Positions 35,511 to 47,900 of a stretch of DNA of 64,000 bases are shown here, piece by piece (the stretch's first letter is position 1; every line of letters begins with the position of its first letter). Origin of the DNA: Coniella vitis (lineage: Eukaryota; Ascomycota; Sordariomycetes; Diaporthales; Schizoparmaceae); assembly GCA_011317545.1 (NCBI GenBank), contig WUJK01000015.1, positions 372,001 to 436,000 on the forward strand, given 5' to 3'. Under the pieces are notes generated by a model. It worked only from the letters and a program-made list of their open reading frames with translations, did not search any database and was not told the origin of the DNA. The position numbers and the translations under genes are program-made.

Positions 35511-37683
35511 TGATGCAGATCCCCAAAGAGCATTTGCAGCTTACAGGGTTATGCCCTGCCAGCAGTCCCTGTCAAGAGAGTGGCTTGTTGCTTAGTGGGC
35601 AGGCCTTCCACATCCCCAAACCTCCATCTTCCTTTCTCCTCTCCTCCTGGCCAGGCCCAGCTCTCTACGCCACTGTTTCCTCTCGTTTCTCACCACATCA
35701 CAGCTGTGCCTGCTCTTGATATTTTCTCGCCGGTCCTGCCACACCCGAGTCCGTCTCTGTTCTTTGTCGCCGCGGGATCCGAAAGATGGTGCATCGCGGC
35801 TCTATCACGACGCACCAGGCACTTGGCAGACTTTGAAGCACCCCAAGCGCTGTTCTCACGGCGAGCCGCGAGCTCCTCGCCGCGGCCGCCAGCTCGCAAC
35901 TGCTGTACCATCCTGCACCGCGCCGCAGCGCCCGACCGCCATCGACTTTTATGGCTGCTTTCCGTCGAGGCCAGCATCGTCACCCTGTCCGTCTCCACTC
36001 CCCTCTGGGGCCGTTCGGTTGGCCTGTTGGCTCTGGCTGGCAGCCGTCGTCGTTGTTTCCAAGGTTGTTTCGACGTGTTCGTCTTTGCTAGGGCCACAGT
36101 CGCAGACTCGCCATCCTTGTTTTGAACCCAGGACCTGGTCTGCCAAAACATCGTCACAGCGGCACTAGCACCATAGCTTCGGCAGACACAGTCACAACAC
36201 CGCCGCTAGAGGCCTCGTCTGGGCTTGTAGCCCACATGCTCCCAACAGGCTCCAACCGATCCAATATACACCGCTCCACCGGATCTCGCTAAGATCTACT
36301 CGAATGGGCTATTAGAGCGCTCACTGCTCCGCACTGGGTACTTCGGGTCGCCGTTATTTGCATATATATCTGTCGCCTTACGCTCGATGTGCCACCCCAA
36401 CATTCTCACAGTCTGTGGCCAGGATTAGACGACTTCAGGCCAGAAAGAAAACCCGGAGCACGAAAAAGCACAGCGCAACCAGGACTGCAGACATATTAAT
36501 GGACGCTTGGCCCCCTTCGTCTTCTTGGACTTGTTGCTCCATCTCGGAATTCTTGGCCGCCATCGACCCCTGTTTTCCTTCCCATTCGTCCTGGCTCCGC
36601 TCCTTGTTCGAGTTGTAACCAGTCGCCATCTTCTCTCACAGCGTTTTCGACGGAACGGCAGTGGCTGTGCTGCTCCTGACGGCAGAAGCACCCTTGTCCA
36701 ACCCAAGATTCCCGTAAGCCTCCTTGTTCTTGTCTTGACTTTCTGCTCTGCGCATTTTATGGCCGATGTTGTCTCCACCTTGATTTCCTTGGAGCACAAG
36801 CCTGTCACCAGGCGTGGAGAATCCTTTGCTTTCCAAATGGGTCCGGCGGTCGTGGCAGCTCCGGGCACGGCGCCGTATATGCCACGACACGGCTCGTACG
36901 TTTGGTGTGGCCTGTGTGTGCTGCCATGACATAGCCCAGGTCCTGGCACAGGGCGGCCTCTTGCTCTGTTGATGAAGCCCTGCCACCTTTCTTGTCTGGT
37001 CCGCAAGACGTCGAGGCTTGGCCCAGTCAGGCATGGCGCCGTGCAGGCGTCCAACCCCCGTCGTCTCAAGACAGACTGCAGCTCGACGTTGGCTACCCAC
37101 ACCCTCGGGCTGCATTACCCACCCGGCACGTTGATCTTCCCCCAATTTCGCACAGGGGTGTGCTTATTTTCATTAGACCCTACAGGCAGTCTGGAGGGAA
37201 CGTTGTTATTACACCCCAAATCTCCTTCCTCTCATGCAGCATGGGCGTGGCATTTACTCAGCCTAAACCATCCCACAGTCATAACAGGACACAGCCAGCA
37301 CAGCACAACGCATCGCATCACATCACCACACTGCACTGCATTGCATTGCACTGCTCTCCTCTGCTCTGCTGTGCTCTGTGTTACAAAACATCCGCCTAGC
37401 TACCTTTTCCTGCGCACCGTCTGGGTTCCTTCACAAGTGCAACTGTCACCGTCCCTTACCCAACCTATCGATCGCGTTGCTACAAGAGTACCCATCTGGC
37501 TTGTTGTGCCGCCCATTTTGTACTTACCAGCCAGAGTTGAGGCTAATGGCCCACCCTCCGAGCTGCAACACTCACTGACGTTGTCATTGTTGTCTTACAG
37601 ACTCAACCGACCTCCACACATCAGTCTATACTTTCATGCAAGCCCTGCCTGATATTGCCCAGAAGGCTTCCCAGTTTGTCACA

Positions 37684-39184
37684 ATGGCGACAAATGGGAC
37701 ACCCATAGCTAATGGGTATGTATTCGCTTGTGGGGTCTCGAATTAGGCTCCAAACCACCGCTCAAGGATTCTGCTTTCTTAGTAGCTCTGCAGATCAAAG
37801 TACTGACGAGTTCCTTTTTAAGGCACACGCTCAATTCACATCGAGCTCAAACGAATGGCCTTGGCCAAGGGAAGCTCCCGGAATACGGGCGAGAATACTC
37901 GAGATGGCATGCAGGCCGTTATTTCTTCCCGGTGGACGAGGTATGCTTGCCCCTGTCTGACTCCAATCTTTGCTCTTTGAAAACTCAAATGTTCACATTC
38001 TGACGCACAAGACCAACTTCAGATTGAGATGGATCGATTAGATGCCATGCACAAGTTTTTCCTCGTCGCAAGACGGTATCAGTTGTGCAGTCACCATGTA
38101 ATGGAACTGGATGATCTTGCTAGAGCTCCTATAAATCCCAAGGTACGCTCTAAATCAGGTGTTATGCCATATCACGCTGACTCCCCTTTGCCAGATTCTC
38201 GACCTCGGATTCGGGACCGGTATATGGACTCTTGACGTGGCCAAGTGAGTTGCACTATTCAGATACGTATGCATTGTCTCTTTGAAGCGCTAAGCGTAAT
38301 TGCAGGAAATTCTGGGACGGTGCCACGCAGAGGTTCAGACCTAGCTTGGTGAAGGGTCTCGATATATGTCTCGATATGCAGCCAGCACAGTCCGTTTTGT
38401 CTCATCTCCCAGGTGCTCCTACTGACCCGGTACTTGCAGCTGACCTTTACAGTATCTATCCTAATATGGAACTCAATTGCATGAACATCGAAGACCCGTG
38501 GAGTGATGATGTTGTAGATGGATCATGGAACCTGATTCATGGACGCATGCTAGCTGGCGGCATAAGATCATGGCCACGATTATATAACCAAGTGTTCGAG
38601 TATGTAACCTTCTAACAAACGAAATCTCATCATCTAGCTGATTCATAAGCAGGCACCTGATTCCAGGGTCTGGTTGTTTCGAACACGTCGAGATTGACTG
38701 GGACTTTCGAAACGATCATGGACCAGTTTCGCAGCGATTGAGATACTGGACGGACGCACTTCTTGACGCAATGGACCATGCTGGCACTCCCTTGCGAATC
38801 AATCCAGATTCCATAATGCAGACATTGGCCAATGTTGGCTTTACTGATATCAAACAGGAGGTCATTTACGTTCGTGTCAATGGGGGTTCGTTAGACCCCT
38901 ATGAGACGGATGTTGGACGATGGTTCAACCTCTGCTTACATAAGGGTTTCGCAGCCATGAGCCTGGCTCCTCTTGTCAAGATCAAGCACTGGACGCCGGC
39001 TGATGTGCATCGCCTTGAGGGAGAAGTTTTGAGGGAAATCGGTGACAGAACGAATTCCTCATACTGCAGACTGTGAGTTCGATATGACCACATACGCGAA
39101 AATCTGTTACATGGATTCACAGAATATTAATATCGTGTCAGGTTCATCTGGACTGCGAAGCGACCATTGGCCAATTATCGATGA
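37684..39184 (+). CDS. LaeA-like SAM-dependent methyltransferase
   Basis: Seven exons, 37684-37715, 37823-37940, 38023-38142, 38195-38244, 38306-38599, 38653-39072 and 39142-39184, give 358 residues with every phase consistent. Markers of the fungal LaeA/UMTA-like family: LPEYGREYSRWHAGRYFFPV, then EMDRLDAMHKFFLVARRY, then the SAM motif I ILDLGFGTGIW, then a GSGCFEHVEIDWDF strand and a C-terminal FIWTAKRP. LaeA itself is a nuclear regulator of secondary metabolism; most paralogues are uncharacterised. The SAM motif has Phe where Thr or Cys is more usual. An in-frame ATG at 37636 would add 16 residues (MQALPDIAQKASQFVT), and a likely 3' splice site at 37600 suggests a spliced leader. The exon 2 start is the least certain junction. 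The gene stands alone in a gene desert. Confidence 0.85.
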
Positions 39185-42100
39185 GCTGATTGTACAACTC
39201 GGATTGGCTGCTTGCCTAGCGGCCGCCTCGAATACCATGCCTTGACGCTGCCATAATCTTCGAAGGCTGGGCATAACAGAACACAAAAAAAAAAGAAGAA
39301 AAAACAAGAAGCCAGCTTCTTCATGGTTAAAAACTGTCACAATTCCAATCCTCCACACGGACATCGAATTCGCGCGACGAAAATTTCCTAAGTCGCCTCA
39401 CACCGCATGGCAGTATTTACGTGTAACCCCATGGTTTATGCGGGCCGCTACAGCTGCGGCCTCTTAACTCTCCATCACATCACTCGCAGGGGTCTTTGGC
39501 CGGGCCGCAAGCACACAGTACCACCAGCCCCCATTGACTTGACGCGCGGTTGCAAGTTCGAGTATCCTCGTGGGCAATTCCAAGAGAGAAAAGCACTTCT
39601 ATGCGCTATCCTCTTGCATCGAGAATCTTCGTACGTCACGGTCTCCGAGAATCGTTCTGGCGTCTAAGTGTCACGACGTAAACGGCCTGGCTTCCAGTCG
39701 ATCTCGCTTCGCTGTGATGTCTACCTCATCCAGCGTTGCATATCTCCTTCTCTATCCGATTGTGTTTTCTTGGACGTTGGTTATAATCAAGTCCTCAAGT
39801 TCTCTCGTTCCCATTAATATCTTTACGAGCTGGGTCTATTAATGTCAAAAGAGAAAGTCACAAGAGGCTCGTCATGATTGCGTCGATTACGAATTTCTTA
39901 TTTCACGACCGATAGATTGGGCAGCGGCGTTCCGCTAATGATTCCAGCATGCATTAGAAGGGTTGTAATGGTTGTCAAAAGAGGCAGGAAGGTCAGGAAA
40001 GAGGTTCACTCAATGCGCAGGTCTTGTCATTCATCAGGAACTGGGGGCGAGGTCGAGGCTTTTAGCAGTAGACCTCCTCTCGATCAAATGTTGGCCTTGG
40101 CCCGCTGGGCCCCATACTGGGCCTGTTGATCAATGCAACGACACGAATTTCTCATCCATACACCCTTGTTGTCACTGTGCTCATTCATCATCACTGCTTT
40201 TACTTTCATGTTTTGGGCCCTTCCACGTTAACATTGGGTCCCCATGCAGCTGGACCTGGGCCCCTTCCTGGCAAGTTAAGGAGGGCTCTGTGTCCATTGT
40301 GTGTCTGGAGACACCCCTCTTTTGGGAGGTTATCCATGAAGCCTACGGCGTCCCCGAGTTGACTTTGGTTCCCAGGGATGCGAGGCCAACTCAGCATGCA
40401 GCTCAACACTTGACGAACCCAAGCCGTGGTGTGGCTATCACAGATAGGACCGCCTACTGGATACCGCCCCCATCCATTTTGGATCCAGCTCTCGGGCAAG
40501 ACATGGCGGAACCAGGGCGAGGGGGCCAAATGAGCGAGCTGGGCTACTCTGGTGGCTGGAAGGTCTTGCTCGCACGCAGGAGGGCGCAGCCAACGGCATA
40601 TGCAGGCGGTCAGATGGACGGAGTCATCAATTTTGTGTTTACCATGAGTGCCCAAAGGGCAGGCTTCCTGTATGAGAAAAGGCAAACGCAAGGGGACTTT
40701 TGGGCAACAAGATGTGATGCGCTTGTTATATGCTGCAGCGTTCATGCTGTACAACAGCGGCGGTCTTTTTGTCTGTTGGAGTATTTGCCCGATTATTTAA
40801 GCCTCAGCAGGACGCGGTTCGCTGACAGGAGATGAGATCCTGCTGGAGGTGCGTAGCGCCGGCTGTTGGCGGTTGCTGCTACTTGCTTACAACGCGTAGG
40901 TTTGCCGTCTTAGACCCGATCTATCCAGGCGGGTTGCCCTACCAAGTTCGTCCTACACACATTCATCATTTCGGTCTCTGTTATCTATCAGCGGCTGAAA
41001 TCCGCCCGCCCGCCCGTCTCACCCGTGTTGAAGGATCGATACGCTCAACGCTTTTTTGATATCGGCGAAAAGCTCAATTTTGAGGCTCATAAATGCACGA
41101 CATCCAACCCCTGCAATGGCTCAGGATCCTGCTTCTTGAATATGTCAATTTTGAGAGTCAGGGAAAGGGGCCAGGAGCCTTTATCCCGGATTCCAACCAC
41201 TATCATGTACTTGTAAATGTTTGTCTCATATACTTGTTTTGACACCCAAATACTTTTTTTTTTCCGTGGTCGTATGCATATGTAAAATGTCCCCGCAAGC
41301 AAGAAGTAATGGTATCATTGTGCCGATTCATGTTGTAAGATTTGCGTATATTCAAAGTCTCAGCGGGAGGACTATGCATCTCATTAGCCAAAGGTGGTAA
41401 TCAACACTAGGGCCGGTGATTGGGGAATTTAGTCTTGTCTGGTGGAGGAAAGTCAGCTTCATGGTTTGCGATGTGTGCTGTTCATTCGCCTTGCTAGGAT
41501 TATCTTTGTGCCAGCTCAAGGTGGATATCCCTCTATTTTTTTTTATTTACAAAAAAATGTCAGTGGTTGAGTTTTTCTTTGCCATTTTCTCGATGAGTCT
41601 TGGTAAAGATGAAGTACAAAAGTCACTGCATTGGCTGTTATCCCCGTTCTTGGTGACGGTTGGTTGGTTATGTGTGGATTTGTTTTACTCTCGGCTAATG
41701 TAGGTATATTTACGGACATAAAAGACTGTGCAAATATAAATTGGCATTATAGATTGAAGACAACGTTTTTTCAAATTCAGGTGTTGAGAGTGTGTTTTCT
41801 GTGTTGTATAATTCCAGAGTACGATGTGGCTCGGTTAATGCATACTTTCTTGAGCGTAAGCACGATTCCTTGTTCGGTTATCTTGGTTGGATAGCTTCTG
41901 AATGGCAGGCTTTGGCTGTAGTTTCTTTACATAGCATAAGATAGAGGGAACAGCGTCAAACACAGAAAGAGTTATTTGTTGATGGGCGGCTGAAAGTAAG
42001 AAGTTTAGTTTTTTCCATGGTTCTAAATGTTAACAAAGGGCAGAACGTGTGACTTGTATTGAAGATCTGCATCTTATATGAAGAATTATAATAATCATAA

Positions 42101-43567
42101 GCACTTCGTAGGCTCAGGTACAGGGTAAGTCTATTTGTCAAGATGGAATATCTGGCCCGGTTGATCTCACAATAGCGGCACGTGCCCGGTACCTCTTTGA
42201 ATGAGTATGAAATATACAAGATTTGCAATACATCTTTATCCTTATTTGCAAATATTTGCTTAGCATAGGGTGGTGGTATGATATAATTGTTGAATTTGCT
42301 GTGAGATACCAGTTGCATGAATTGCATTTTTTTTTGGAGCTCCAATCTGAGGTACTAATATCCTTCTTTTGTGCTTTGGGCTTTGCGAAATTTCTGTCTG
42401 GATGACTTGTTTTGTATATTAATCATCTATACCTCAAGATATGCACTTTGCCGGAGATTTGAGCTAGATATTACCCCAAGGTTTGGTGCCCATGGGCCAA
42501 GGCGGGCTGGCTGAAATGGTTTGATTCTCGAGAGAATCTCATATTGTTAATATCGAGTACCGCTTTTATGGAAATCCTTAGATGAGCACTGAGTACTGAT
42601 ATATAAAGTCAGAAACGCATTATATTGCTTGTAAGATATGTATCGAAGCCATGGATTGCATCCGCTGAAGCTGGCAAGTATTTCCTAGTTTCATGATGAC
42701 GATGTTGGGTTAATCATCCGTGAGATGTAGTGTATGGGTGGCTTTGGTGGTCACTATCGATGCTGCCAAAAAGAGACATCAGTTTCGAGAAAGATTATGA
42801 GGAAGAGGCTAGCTGGATCGTAGTATTCATTCCGAGAGGCAACTAATAGTTATATCATGGCAGTACCACCACCTCTTCTCTGTCTGTATAAGAATGATAT
42901 CGTATATCTTTTTGCTATTGCCAATCTGCTCACCTCAACTGGCTACACAACCTATGGCTATCCTACAACACCGCGTCAAGAGCATTCGTCACCACGCAAA
43001 TATATGTGTTAAAGTAGAAAACAGGTGACCATTATTGAAGCCGCTTTACGGTTCAAGACACGGATGACAAAAGACAAGGTTCGGAGAATGGTAGAACAGA
43101 ATAAAATGACCTTCTCATTCTTCTTCTCTCAATGTCAAGCTTCTCCACCACTGAAACCTTCTATGTATACATGATCACCCTCCTTCTTTTCTCTATCTTC
43201 CATCGAACTTTTTATCTCTTTTCACGAAGACTTCCTCTTCTAGATTCGCATATCGGATGTATCCTTGCAACACAAGATCACGATTGTTAAAAAAGAACAA
43301 TTGGTCTAAAAAATAGATGGACACATTCAGGGCTGGCTTCTCCCGTCGTAGACATTATCCGGTCTTTTTCCTTGCCAGATGATCGGGAGAGAGTTCCACT
43401 TCTGTTCATAGAGAAAGACGGCGGCCTCGTGATCCACTCTATTGAATCTTGCCGGCTGTCATCTTCCCGGTTCAGTCTGCCCAAGCCCTCAAGGCCCGCT
43501 ATCTCACACTAACCTCCATTAAGATATCCGTCGGGTATCGAGTAAGAACCGAAAATAAGCGAGGCAC
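39185..43567. other. Intergenic region with an AT-rich, degenerate segment
   Basis: From about 41.1 to 43.3 kb the sequence looks visibly richer in A/T, TpA and short T runs than the flanks and has only short open frames, as expected for decayed repeat DNA. At 39972-40835 there is a 287-codon stop-free plus-strand frame without an early ATG and without recognisable family sequence. No intact transposon gene, terminal repeat or tRNA was found. Confidence 0.5.
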
Positions 43568-44407
43568 TTAGTGGTGGTGCTCCTGCTCGCCGTGGTAGCC
43601 AACCAGCTTGAGACGGCCAAGCATCTCGCCAACGGTGAAGAAACCCAAGATCTCGGCAAGCAACACGCCGGTGCCGAGAACCTGTGCGCGGGAAATGTTC
43701 TGGACACGGGCGAGGATCGAGGGCGAGCTGGCGGCGGTGGAGGCGGTGGACTGAAGCAAAGAGCCGGGGTTCTTCAGGACGCTCAGGACGCGGTTGAAGT
43801 AGTTCTGGAAGGTGGAGATGGAGCTATTGTGCAAGAGTATAATCAGTCATGGCTTCGGATTACTTGGAATAATAGGGCGGGAAGTCACATACGGAGGGTC
43901 CATCTTCTGGCCCTTGAAGACCAGTCTACCGAGCTCGAGACCGACCTTGCTGTAGTAAACGACAAAAGGAACCTGGCCTGTTTGATGGACAAGAACATGT
44001 AAGCGAAGAGGGTTCCCCACTGCCACTCAAAAATCATCCCGGAATGTCTCCTCGGCAGCGCCAGCAGATACTTGACACTTTCATCCTCGCCGCAGCTATC
44101 CACAGAAAGGGACGAGCAAGGGCAACCTACGCTCAACAAAAGCAATCACTCTTCCAGTACGACCACCGACCCGGCCGAGAGCGTTCGAGACGCCCTTGGC
44201 GGCATTGGAAATGGCAGGACCGGCAGCAGAGCTGACGCGTGACAGGCCCTCAGCGGCCTTGTTCTTGTAGTCGCCAGCGGCGTTCTTGGCGCTCTCGGCA
44301 GTCTTTTGTGCGTTTTGGGCGGCGGAGCTCTCGAAGCGGCGGGCGACGGCGTTGCGCAGCGGCACCAGGGGGCGGCGCAGGAGAGGGCGGGCGAGAGCGG
44401 AGGACAT
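43568..44407 (-). CDS. ATP20: Mitochondrial ATP synthase subunit g
   Basis: Small inner-membrane subunit of F1Fo ATP synthase needed for dimer formation and cristae shape. Three exons, 44131-44407, 43893-43977 and 43568-43823 (minus), give 205 residues. Junctions read GRVIAFVER-QVPFVVYYSKVG and VFKGQKMDPP-SISTFQNYF, matching the family. Residues 1-25 (MSSALARPLLRRPLVPLRNA) are Arg-rich without acidic residues, a mitochondrial targeting signal. The Ala/Lys-rich helix follows. The C-terminal hydrophobic segment LGTGVLLAEILGFFTVGEML contains the GxxxG-like small-residue pattern near the end, and the protein ends in a His run. Confidence 0.93.
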
Positions 44408-44998
44408 GATGGGCGGTGGGTGTGGATGTGGGTGGATGGTGATTTTGGAAAGAGAGAGGGAATTTGTCGAAGGCGAGGGGTGTTGGTTTGTTGATTTTGC
44501 CCCGGGATAGGTGACGGTGATGTTCTTGCCGAATGGGCTGGTCAAGTTGTCGTCCAGGAGTGCAAGGTGGAGCTTGGCACGGTTGGGCTTTGCCTCGTGT
44601 TTGCTTGTGGGATGGTGGTTGATGCGCAACTTTTGGCAAAATGGACGGATCCCACTGGGCAGACCGGGCAGACGCTGAGGCCAATGACCAAGGTTAGCAA
44701 GGCGGAAAAAATCCAATGGAGCTCGGAAGAGGTCGGGCTTCCTGGCATTTGCCAATCAGAAGAGCTGGATGGAAAGCTTGGGTGGGTCTTGTTATTTATT
44801 ATGTAAGCACCAACCTCAGAAGAGTTCTCGAAGCCATGGCGCAACCACTCGCTCGCATAGGATTTCTTGGAAATATTTGAACTCTTACATAATAATCAGA
44901 TCGGGTGTATCTGGCAATGCCATGCTGTGTAAAAGCGTCAAGCAGTCTCGCTTCTTGCAATTCTTCCTTTTATACCACTTCCTTCCACCTTCAACTCA
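44408..44998. other. ATP20 promoter and RAD2 3' flank
   Basis: 591 bp between two minus-strand genes. The first 150 bp upstream of the ATP20 ATG are C/T-rich on the coding strand. No gene seen. Confidence 0.6.
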
Positions 44999-47900
44999 TC
45001 ACACCATTGTCCTTTTCTCTTTTCCCTTTGACACAACTTGGTTCCGTGTCCGTTTCACCGCTGTTTGTTGCTGAGCATCGCCGTCTCCATCAATGTAGGT
45101 ATCGTCACCATGATCTTCCTCGCTGTCCACCACAGCTACGGCGCGTGTTTTGCGCTTGCGACCGGCACCAGTGCCACCATCCACCTCATCAGTCGACCGC
45201 GGCGCCGCTTTCCCAGTGTTAGCCCGTAATTTGTCTACAGCAGCTGCCATTCTCCGACTCCCTCGGGCCCGTTGTCTCGGTGCGAATGCCTCCTTGGCAC
45301 CTACACCAACGCTGCCCTCAAAGAACCGCGTGATATTGCTCTGAGTGCCCTCAATGTCCCTGCGATTCATGTCACGAATGACTGGCACAAGCACTTCGTC
45401 CGTTCGCTCTTGCGTCCATCCAATTGTGGCCATGAGGAACCGCCGGAGTCCGTCAAGGTCCGGTACGCCCCACTGGAACTGCTCCGGGTTGTGGTCCACC
45501 TCTGGTTTCAAGTATGCCTCATAGATAGCTGGAGACGGAAAGCTGGGCGGGAGGAAGAGCTTGGTCGCGTTCGTCTTGCGGAACTTGCGCCGGAAAGTGG
45601 AGCCTGCGTCGGCCTCCTTGGGCCGATTCGGGTTGGACTGCACTTCTGTCCACCATTCTTTGAAATGCACAAGTCCCTCACGCCCGGGAAACTCAGACAG
45701 AATCTCGACCGCTGTCACAGGTCCAATACCGGGAATGCCTTCTGTGTAGTCCGAACCAAGAAGGTGCGCCAGAGAGATGAGTTGCTCGCGCGGAAGTGAG
45801 AGCTCCTTGTCCAAGTCCGCGGCCAGATAACACTCGACCAGTTTGTTGCTGTTGAACATGTTCTTGTAGACACGGGTGCCACCAAAAAGGAAGATATCGG
45901 AATCATCCGTGACGATCCCATCCACAAGTTGGAGGTGGACCAGCTCGGCACATTGTGCCTCGGCTTCCATAGGTGCCGTGATGTATGGGATACCGAAAAG
46001 ACGTAGCAGAGCTTGACACTCAGTCACCATGATCTGAGTCACTTCATCTGCGTCTCGCCTGTCCTTCTTTTGCTGATTGCGCAGTTGGCGCAACTCTCGT
46101 TCGTAGTCCTCCTGGTTCTGCTGTGCAGGTTTGTGGTTGAGTTCGCTGGCGAAACGTGCATGCTCTTCAGCTTCCTCAGCCAATTGTGCCAGGAGTTGCT
46201 CATCTTCTGGATCACTGAACTCGTCATATTCGCCTTCTGCGAATAGGGCATCATCTACCTCGGCTTCTGGAACCATCCCAACATCATCCCGTGCCACGTT
46301 TGCAGTCGCGGATGCTGCCGGCGGGGTGTCTTCAAACTCCGGCTCTTCAGATTTATTTCTTGCTCGAACGCTTTCTTTGTCTTCTTCTGAGATCCGCTCA
46401 TTTTGAGGTGGCTCACAGTCTTCAAAAAATCTAGCATCTGCAGGCTGTATCTCTTCCGCTGATACAAGCTCTATTGGAAGTGTCTCTGACGGTAATCTGA
46501 CGTCTTCAAACTCCATGTCTGGAGATGGCGAGCGCGAAGTAGACTTTTCTTTTTCCGGCAGTACTACTGTTTCAACGAGATCCTCTGTTGGGGAATCAGC
46601 GAAACCATCAGCTTTTGTAAGCTCTGGATTCGGTCGTCTTGCAGCGAGGTCATTCGGCGGTGATGAAGCAACAACCGGGTTCGTTGAAGTAATACCCGCT
46701 TTACGAGGTCTGAAAGAAGAAACAACTTCAACAGGCGGAGGTTCAATAATCTGGACGTCATCGGCATCCTCGTCTGAAGAATCAATTGAAACGATTTCAT
46801 TCTGTCGACGCCGTCTTCGCAATTGTTCCTGTTCTTGAGCCAGTCTCTCGTCTTCTTCGTTGATTTCATTCTGGGCCTGCTGTTGCTCCTTGACCTTTTC
46901 TCGGATGTCTCGGTCGTCGTGAACCAGCCATGGGGGTAAAGGTCTTGGTGCGTCATCTTGCACCGGTTCCTTCTCGAAGCCGCCTTCCATGTCAACGTCT
47001 TCTCCCTGCTGTCCTTCGCCATCATGTATCTCTATCGAGAACCCTCCACCCGTATCGTTGATTTTGTCCGTGGCTTCCTTGAAAATCTCCGCATCGGTTT
47101 TCGGCTGCGACTTCTTTATCGAAGTCTTCCAATTCAGCTTCTCGAACGGTAACGGACCGGCGAAAGGGTTGACAATATTGGACTGTGCTGGCGCCGCTGC
47201 AGGCTTTGGCTTCGATTTCGGCGCTTCGGCTTTCTTCCTTCGCCTTGCAGCTGCGAGTGCTGCCTTGAAGTCTCCTTCACTGTCACTGTCGCTCTCAGCC
47301 TGTTTCTTCTTGGGCACAGCTGCGTTGGCTCTGTTGTTGATAATATGTGCAACCATGGATCCGTGGGTAGTTTTGATAGGCATGTGTACATTGTCAACCG
47401 CCTTTTGCTCCCACTGCGGCATCGGTACATCTTCCATGTCCTCGCTTCTCTCTGTAGAAACTGGCATATTACCATGCTGGTTCTTGAGAGACATTTCGAT
47501 GGCTCTCGCGACATCCTCATCTTCGTCCGCCAGAAGCTCTGTTTCATCCTTCAAACCTTCGAACAACTCGTCAACGTCGTGCTCAGTATTGTCCACAAAT
47601 AGCGACTCCTCATCCTGCGGTCTTGTCAAGCGCGACTTGGGTTTAGGAAGCCGATTCACACCCTCGATCGGTACATCTTCAAAGTCCTCATCCTCCTCCC
47701 ATTCTTCCTCCTCGTCACCTTCATCTCGAGTTGCAAATCGAAGCTGTAGCGCATCGACGTCAATTGGCTTGTGTTTCTCGCCAATATCCTTCTCTTGCGT
47801 GAGGACACCCAGAGCGTAGCCGCCCTCTACGCCATCGTTCTTCACAAGAACGTATTCCCTATTCTTCTCGCCTGCGATACGTCCTCCCCCCGCAATTGTG

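Larger units (their letters stand above)
25304..37683. other. 12.4 kb gene desert
   Basis: No exon here resembles a known family and no chain of frame-compatible exons was found. It contains long homopolymers (T26 at 29594-29619, C14 at 29143-29156, A21 near 26645), a CTG repeat, an 11-bp hairpin, a hexamer array, and TACATAGTA-type elements at 29949, 30848 and 35234. Between 34.7 and 37.6 kb, overlapping open frames of 180-265 codons occur on both strands, a sign of few stop codons and not of genes. The last part is the promoter and leader of the methyltransferase gene, with a splice-acceptor-like site (branch CACTGAC, TTACAG) ending at 37600. Confidence 0.5.

Noticed and set aside
34739..35533. 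264-codon minus-strand frame from an ATG
   Set aside because: Its start is an Arg/Ala run made by the CCCTTG hexamer array and the rest is low-complexity; nothing resembles a protein family and the opposite strand is equally open nearby.
36425..37102. 225-codon minus-strand frame
   Set aside because: It begins at GTG, not ATG, and has no family-like sequence; consistent with stop-poor DNA.
36972..37652. 226-codon plus-strand frame just before the methyltransferase
   Set aside because: It runs through CACTG/CATTG-type repeats and a likely splice-acceptor site at 37600, overlaps a minus-strand frame of similar length, and shows no conserved motif.
39554..39566. tRNA B-box-like GTTCGAGTATCC
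   Set aside because: No matching A box, anticodon arm or pairing acceptor ends could be traced around it.
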